Source: Candidatus Iainarchaeum sp. (GTDB lineage Archaea > Iainarchaeota > Iainarchaeia > Iainarchaeales > JAAZKV01). Taken from it: 32,121 nucleotides of DNA. The notes beneath the pieces are model-generated. The model did not search any database, had not been told where the DNA came from, and worked only from the letters and a program-made list of their open reading frames with translations. Shown here piece by piece: positions 31,727 to 32,121 of this stretch. A program made the position numbers and the translations under genes. The first letter of the stretch is position 1. Each line of letters begins with the position of its first letter. The stretch lies in the NCBI GenBank assembly GCA_018651445.1, contig JABIDZ010000089.1:1-32121 (forward strand). Reading direction: 5' to 3'.

Positions 31727-32121
31727 ACATTCCAAAGCTTAGGAAAAAGAAGATAACTAGTATTATTGATCCAACAATTAAGAGGATTAATAATATTCCT
31801 ATTGCGCTGATTATGAATTCTCCGATTCCGCGAGACACTTTTTCATCGGGTTCTTCAAGAGAATAATCGGGCACTATTTCTGGTTCGCGTATTTCTATCT
31901 TTGGTTTTCGTATCTCTACTTTAATCTTTTTCTTTACTTTCTTTTTTATTTCTCTAACAAAATCGCTTGGCCAAGGCTCTTCTATCTTTTTTGGATTCAA
32001 CCAATCAAGTTGCCAATTAAGTGGTTTTGTAATAAAGTCGCTTGGTAATGGTTTTTCAATTTTTTCATATTCTAACCACGGAATTTTTATGTCTTGGTAT
32101 GGATTTGCTTTTGATTTTCTA
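31725..32121 (-). CDS. C-terminally anchored protein, 5' end outside the window
   Basis: The reading frame stays open to the window edge, so the TTG at 31998-32000 is not the real start. The last ~130 codons are visible. Two copies of a short motif, EKPLPSDFITKPLNW and EEPWPSDFVREIKKK, stand about 20 residues apart, each after a WL-x-Y/P-x-K-I segment. A Lys/Glu/Ile-rich stretch follows, then a C-terminal membrane helix (IISAIGILLILLIVGSIILV). Tail-anchored or type I topology; no function can be given. Confidence 0.6.
   Translation of the reverse strand, partial: RKSKANPYQDIKIPWLEYEKIEKPLPSDFITKPLNWQLDWLNPKKIEEPWPSDFVREIKKKVKKKIKVEIRKPKIEIREPEIVPDYSLEEPDEKVSRGIGEFIISAIGILLILLIVGSIILVIFFFLSFGM

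Noticed and set aside
1..32121. CRISPR arrays, transposase or integrase genes
   Set aside because: No regularly spaced repeats of 24-40 bp and no recombinase motif seen in any frame.

Overview
The window comes from an AT-rich archaeon. It encodes a TATA-binding protein, Spt5, the archaeal stalk proteins L10 and P1, eL42 and an archaeal-type SecE. Many genes have a TTTATAAA-like box 25-30 nt before the start codon, with no room for a leader, while others carry a GGTG-type Shine-Dalgarno. The small, AT-rich gene set, large Cys-rich surface proteins, acidic HerA-like ATPase and isolated 5S gene suggest a DPANN-type lineage (Woesearchaeota/Pacearchaeota-like). That placement is inferred from gene content and was not tested by phylogeny.

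Layout. 1-2150 (minus strand): start of an AglB/Stt3 oligosaccharyltransferase, a [4Fe-4S] ferredoxin whose 3' end is duplicated around a hairpin-rich 113-bp insert, a PfkB/HldE-type sugar kinase, a small membrane protein and a stand-alone 5S rRNA. 2256-6853: a B12-binding radical SAM protein, a DUF4430 lipoprotein, TBP (minus), a DUF1003 membrane protein and FtsZ. 6916-10479: a giant Cys/Thr-rich surface glycoside-hydrolase-like protein on the minus strand, lying inside the usual ftsZ-secE-spt5-L11 neighbourhood. 10627-14174: secE, spt5, L11, L1, L10, P1. 14376-14490: a probable stand-alone structured RNA. 15030-21258: a membrane-anchored Lon-type (S16) protease converging on an SMC-headed ATPase that carries a Rad50-like zinc hook instead of a hinge, in an operon with a multi-TM protein. 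21435-25864: eL42, a winged-helix protein and a HerA-like ATPase with two acidic tracts. 25874-26281: a gene-free stretch full of short hairpins. 26282-27713: MazG-like and HAD nucleotide-cleaning pair and a small anchored protein. 27821-31008: a possible small island (lipoprotein, M64-like metallopeptidase, Fic protein) bounded by tRNA-Ser and a 12-bp copy of the tRNA 3' end. 31196-32121: superoxide reductase, a 44-aa orphan and a partial membrane protein.

How the genes relate. The core is translation and transcription (stalk operon, Spt5, TBP, 5S, eL42), secretion (SecE), division (FtsZ) and chromosome handling (SMC-like, HerA-like). Accessory material is mostly cell-surface (AglB, kinase, lipoproteins, giant surface protein, S16 protease). 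The strongest leads for something undescribed are the zinc-hook SMC, the three-way-junction RNA, the Fic promoter with three TGTGTAACA boxes beside tRNA-Ser, and the structured insert at the ferredoxin 3' end.
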